DNA from: UMGS1696 sp964621755
GTDB taxonomy: Bacteria; Bacillota; Clostridia; Oscillospirales; CAG-272
Direction: 5' to 3'
Assembly: GCA_964621755.1 (NCBI GenBank)
Contig: CAZUPI010000036.1
Coordinates: 1 to 24,260 of the forward strand
Length of the DNA stretch: 24,260 bases
The position numbers were made by a program, and so were the translations under genes. Below are positions 21,586 through 24,260 of the stretch, piece by piece (the stretch's first letter is position 1; every line of letters starts with the position of its first letter). The notes beneath the pieces are model-generated. The model worked only from the letters and a program-made list of their open reading frames with translations. It ran no database searches and had not been told where the DNA came from.

Positions 21586-21794
21586 ATGGCACAATATTGC
21601 CAAATAAGTGAGAAAAATCTAATATCAAGATATGTTAAGCATTTTTATACCGAGCTAAACAGATTCAAGTCCAGTCACACATAGGTAGGAATATCAATCA
21701 TAATGCGTCAACGGCAAGGCTTATATTCATCAAGTCACAATTCATGGTATGCGGTAATGTGCCATGAAGTATAGAAAATTTTCACCTTATATGC
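21586..21794. other. AT-rich spacer with no gene seen
   Basis: No convincing reading frame or RNA was recognised. The only structure is an inverted repeat, TTCATGG (21741-21747) with CCATGAA (21762-21768), about 27 bases upstream of the acetyltransferase -10, which may be regulatory. Confidence 0.4.
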
Positions 21795-21800
21795 TATAAT
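21795..21800 (+). promoter_or_regulatory. -10 box of the acetyltransferase gene
   Basis: TATAAT 32 bases before the ATG. With a 17-base spacer the -35 would be TAGAAA (21772-21777), a partial match. Confidence 0.5.
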
Positions 21801-21832
21801 ATTTCTTAATAAATTGGAATTTGGAGGAAAAA

Positions 21833-22477
21833 ATGCAGAACGAAAAAGATTTATGCATTAAACCATTGACAGAATCTACTCTTGCTGATTTTTTTGATTT
21901 TTTTGATAATCGAGCATTTTCAGATGGCTCGCCGTACGCTCCGTGTTATTGCAACTGTTTTCATCTAACACATGACGAAGTTCGCATTCATATTGGTGAG
22001 CGAGCAGCTATTCTCGGCGGAGGTTTTGAAGGATTAAGACTGGCACTTCGGGAATCCGCTGAGAAATTAATTAGAACAGGTATTTTGCACGGATATTTAG
22101 TATATGAAGACAACCTTGCAATCGGATGGTGCAATGCAAACGACCAACAGAATTATATTCGTGTTGGATCGTTTAATCCTGGGAAACGTCAAGAAATGGA
22201 TTATTATATATCGCTTGGAGAAAAAAGAAAAATCAAGTCTATCGTTTGCTTTGAGATAGCACCGTCATATCGAGGAAAGGGTGTTGCAAAAGCCCTGCTA
22301 CAGCAGGTTTGTGAAGATGCAAAGACGGAGGGGTTTGAATTGGTTGAAGTCTATCCACAGCTTGTCGAAGCTTATTCTTCTCTTGATTTTACCGGTCCGC
22401 TGGCAATGTATCAAAACGCCGGTTTTGAGGAGATTAAGCGGCATGGGAAAACAATCGTTATGCAGAAAAAACTATAA
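21833..22477 (+). CDS. GNAT-family N-acetyltransferase
   Basis: Predicted acetyl-CoA-dependent acetyltransferase, 214 residues. The acetyl-CoA-binding motif A is IVCFEIAPSYRGKGVAKALL (about residues 136-155), followed by the motif B-like MYQNAGFEEIKRHG near the C-terminus. The N-terminal region has a Cys-containing stretch, YAPCYCNCFHL, resembling GNATs often annotated near resistance genes, but the substrate is unknown. ATG 21833-21835 is preceded by GGAGG at about six bases; a TTG at 21821 would absorb that site. It is a single gene and more AT-rich than the genes left of 19264, consistent with recent acquisition. Confidence 0.88.
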   Translation: MQNEKDLCIKPLTESTLADFFDFFDNRAFSDGSPYAPCYCNCFHLTHDEVRIHIGERAAILGGGFEGLRLALRESAEKLIRTGILHGYLVYEDNLAIGWCNANDQQNYIRVGSFNPGKRQEMDYYISLGEKRKIKSIVCFEIAPSYRGKGVAKALLQQVCEDAKTEGFELVEVYPQLVEAYSSLDFTGPLAMYQNAGFEEIKRHGKTIVMQKKL

Positions 22478-22570
22478 TTGGAACTGGACGAAAAGAAAAC
22501 AGCAACAATTTTCAAAGCGTTTTGCATAATTTTGAAAACCCTTGAAAATAGGGACTTTTACATAAAGAAA

Positions 22571-22615
22571 CTGGACACCAATCATGATACCTGTTGTATC
22601 AAAATTGGTGTCCAG
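22571..22615 (-). terminator. Terminator downstream of the tRNA-Trp fragment
   Basis: CTGGACACCAAT (22571-22582) pairs perfectly with ATTGGTGTCCAG (22604-22615), with an inner GATAC/GTATC stem. On the minus strand it is followed by TTTCTTTAT. It sits four bases beyond the CCA end of the tRNA fragment, as a native tRNA terminator would. Confidence 0.75.
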
Positions 22616-22618
22616 CTA

Positions 22619-22663
22619 TGGCAGGGGCACTAAGACTCGAACTCAGGACACGTGGTTTTGGAG
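22619..22663 (-). other. 3' half of tRNA-Trp (putative attachment site)
   Basis: Read on the minus strand: anticodon loop CTCCAAA (anticodon CCA, Trp), 3' anticodon stem ACCAC, five-base variable loop, T-arm CTGAG-TTCGAGT-CTTAG, acceptor strand TGCCCCT, discriminator G and encoded CCA. The homology stops at the anticodon loop: the sequence beyond 22663 (CATCCA) cannot form the 5' anticodon stem. Such 3' tRNA fragments are the usual scar of integrases that recombine within the anticodon-to-3' part of a tRNA gene. The native-looking terminator next to it marks the chromosomal side, placing the integrated element to the right. Confidence 0.75.
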
Positions 22664-22869
22664 TGGATGTCAGGTGAGTGTCGACCATCCCCAAATCGAC
22701 GGTGTGGGGGCTTTTGGGGAGATTTTGTTTGAGTCTATACTACGAATGATGCTTTATTGATGCTATGAGAAAATATGGGGAAAGGAATGTCAAAATTTGA
22801 ACTGCTGTAAACAAAGATAACGGCGGAAATGAGCGAAGGATTTGCCGATATGATATAAACAACAATACA
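22664..22869. other. Spacer beyond the attachment scar, no gene recognised
   Basis: About 200 AT-rich bases containing only short broken frames. A short plus-strand frame at the right end reads TKITAEMSEGFADMI before a stop. It could be a gene remnant but I cannot name it. No integrase or repeat is visible here. Confidence 0.4.
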
Positions 22870-24260
22870 TTATGTACACCCTTCTTGACTGTTGTATTTC
22901 TTGTAAAATGCAAATGACTGATCTACAAATTCAACTTTTCTGCCTAAAGCTCGGCAAGAAAGACTGAACAATATTATTGTGTCATTTTCAATTTCAATCG
23001 CACCTACAATCCCCAAATCGGAAAATCGATCCGAAACGCACACAGAATAGAAACTATTCTCCGAAATAGTCACTCGATCTTTTATTTCATTCACAGTATA
23101 GCGCTTGCCGTTTGTACACTTATTTGTTCGCTGGGTTAGTTCTGCAATGCGACTATATTCCGTCGGTAAAATGTTGTGAATATCAACTTCAATTTCGAGC
23201 GATTTTATGTAATCCTCATAGCTTTTACAATTCTGCCGCAGTTTTGCACGGCTCTGATTAGTTCGATAGGTTGCATTTCGTTTTTTTACATCCGTTAGAT
23301 TGACTTGGCTTTTAAGATTAAAGCATGAAAATTTACCATACATAGACTCACGATCATATTGAATTGCGACCACTTCCGGCAGAACAGATTTTACCGCTTC
23401 AAGTTCAAATATTGAATCATCTACAAAAAACGTGCTATCGGTGCTGACATTCAATTCATCGGCAATCTTTTGAATATTTGTCGGTTTATCGTTCCAATTA
23501 ACCTTGAAGCAAGCGATGTGTTCTTCTCGCAATATCATTCCGCTGTGCTCACGGAACACCCGAAAAACATCAGATTCATCATTTTTACTGCAAACGGTTA
23601 ATATAACACCGTGATAATACAAATTCAGAAGAAACCGTTGAAAATCCTGATATTCACGACCCAGTCCGGAAGCGCCAAGGCGAATTCCTTCAATTCCGTC
23701 TTCTGAGAGAATCCCTCCCCAAAGGACGTTATCACAATCAAGCACAACACACTTCTTTGTCTTACCAAGATGTATTAAATTCTGCTTGTACACTTCGTCC
23801 GCCATCAGCTCAATGAGTTCTTTTGAATAAGGCGCATTCCAACGGTATTTGCCTTTTTTACTGAATGAATTCGATATTCCGATTTTGGCAATCAAGCGTT
23901 TTAAATCTACAAATACATCGTCGTTCATCATTTTTCTTACAGTCTGATTGACTTTATCGACCAATCCATCTAAAACGGGAAGATTACCGGATACAATATC
24001 GCAATTGTCATAATAGTCTTCAAATCCAAACCATATAATCGGTGCATTATAATGAGCTTTTATTGAGAGGTACAACTCTTTGCATCTAGTTATTGCACCC
24101 GTGTAATATCATCAGACGATAATTTTTTTGAAGAAATATCGATAAGAATATCAGGATATGTCTCATCAAAATTCAAACATATAACTGTAATATCCGCTTC
24201 TCGAATAACAATTTGATTTTCGTTAATTTCCTCATATGGCACACAGTTCAACTTAACAAC
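22870..24260 (-). pseudogene. FkbH-like HAD-superfamily protein, frameshifted, 5' end beyond window
   Basis: FkbH-type proteins load glyceryl or similar units onto carrier proteins in polyketide or surface-glycan pathways. The main frame (to about 24108) shows the HAD motif VVLDCDNVLWGG, the FkbH block SEDGIEGIRLG, TVCSKND and FVDDSIFELEAV. A C-terminal acyltransferase-like domain ends near KKYNSQEGCT. Upstream, codons on the same strand from 24260 to about 24100 encode VPYEEINEN...VICLNFDET...LSSDDITRV, typical of the FkbH N-terminus, but in another frame ending in TAA. The other frame resumes AITRCKELYLSIKAHYNAPI. A single-base frameshift near 24095-24115 therefore splits the gene. A sequencing error or true inactivation are both possible. 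TTG 24075 is the first start in the downstream frame and would miss the N-terminus. AT-rich, unlike the left half. Confidence 0.75.

Noticed and set aside
22664..22869. Possible 5' half of the tRNA-Trp next to its 3' half
   Set aside because: No AGGGGCA acceptor strand, D-arm or matching 5' anticodon stem can be found beside the fragment.

Overview
The window looks like a chromosomal segment of an anaerobic, moderate-GC member of the Bacillota, class Clostridia, probably near the Oscillospiraceae/Ruminococcaceae. The grounds are strong AGGAGG-type ribosome binding sites, TTGACA/TATAAT promoters, HPr kinase, ECF-transporter S components under tetrahydrofolate and preQ1-type leaders, HdrABC, a PrsA-like lipoprotein, and C-terminal anchors of a type often seen in gut Clostridia. 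The genus cannot be fixed from sequence reading alone.

Positions 1-6225 (minus strand). A promoter at 4789-4817 drives an apparent operon: lactate/malate dehydrogenase, class II fumarase (fumC), hdrB, hdrC, hdrA. The last gene runs off the left edge. The layout suggests reduction of oxaloacetate to malate and dehydration to fumarate, next to a heterodisulfide-reductase-type electron-transfer complex. Upstream, under its own near-consensus promoter, is wecB (UDP-GlcNAc 2-epimerase).

Positions 6316-9815 (plus strand). An OmpR-family response regulator and a multi-spanning histidine kinase form a two-component operon preceded by phased TTAAG repeats. Next is queT (queuosine-precursor ECF S component), behind a leader that folds like a class I preQ1 pseudoknot with mutually exclusive antiterminator and terminator.

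Positions 9825-13958 (minus strand). folT - folC - lipoprotein gene sit under a clear tetrahydrofolate riboswitch with a hairpin that hides the Shine-Dalgarno. hprK lies upstream with its own promoter, followed by a doubtful 30-residue membrane-peptide ORF.

Positions 14109-19264. Plus strand: a PrsA-like peptidyl-prolyl isomerase lipoprotein, a membrane-anchored extracytoplasmic protein and an unknown 345-residue protein. These converge on a minus-strand trio of small conserved-looking proteins of unknown function. A YfcE-type phosphodiesterase is divergent to the trio.

Positions 19297-24260 are accessory. They hold a 5'-truncated CRISPR RAMP (Cmr6-like) remnant fused to an Asn-rich linker and zinc ribbon, a secreted LamG-like protein with a PQTFD-type anchor, an IS200-like element with an internally deleted transposase, and a GNAT acetyltransferase. 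Next comes the 3' half of a tRNA-Trp with its terminator, which looks like the scar of an integrated element. Beyond it is an AT-rich FkbH-like gene that is frameshifted and runs off the right edge. No CRISPR array, rRNA or complete tRNA gene was seen.
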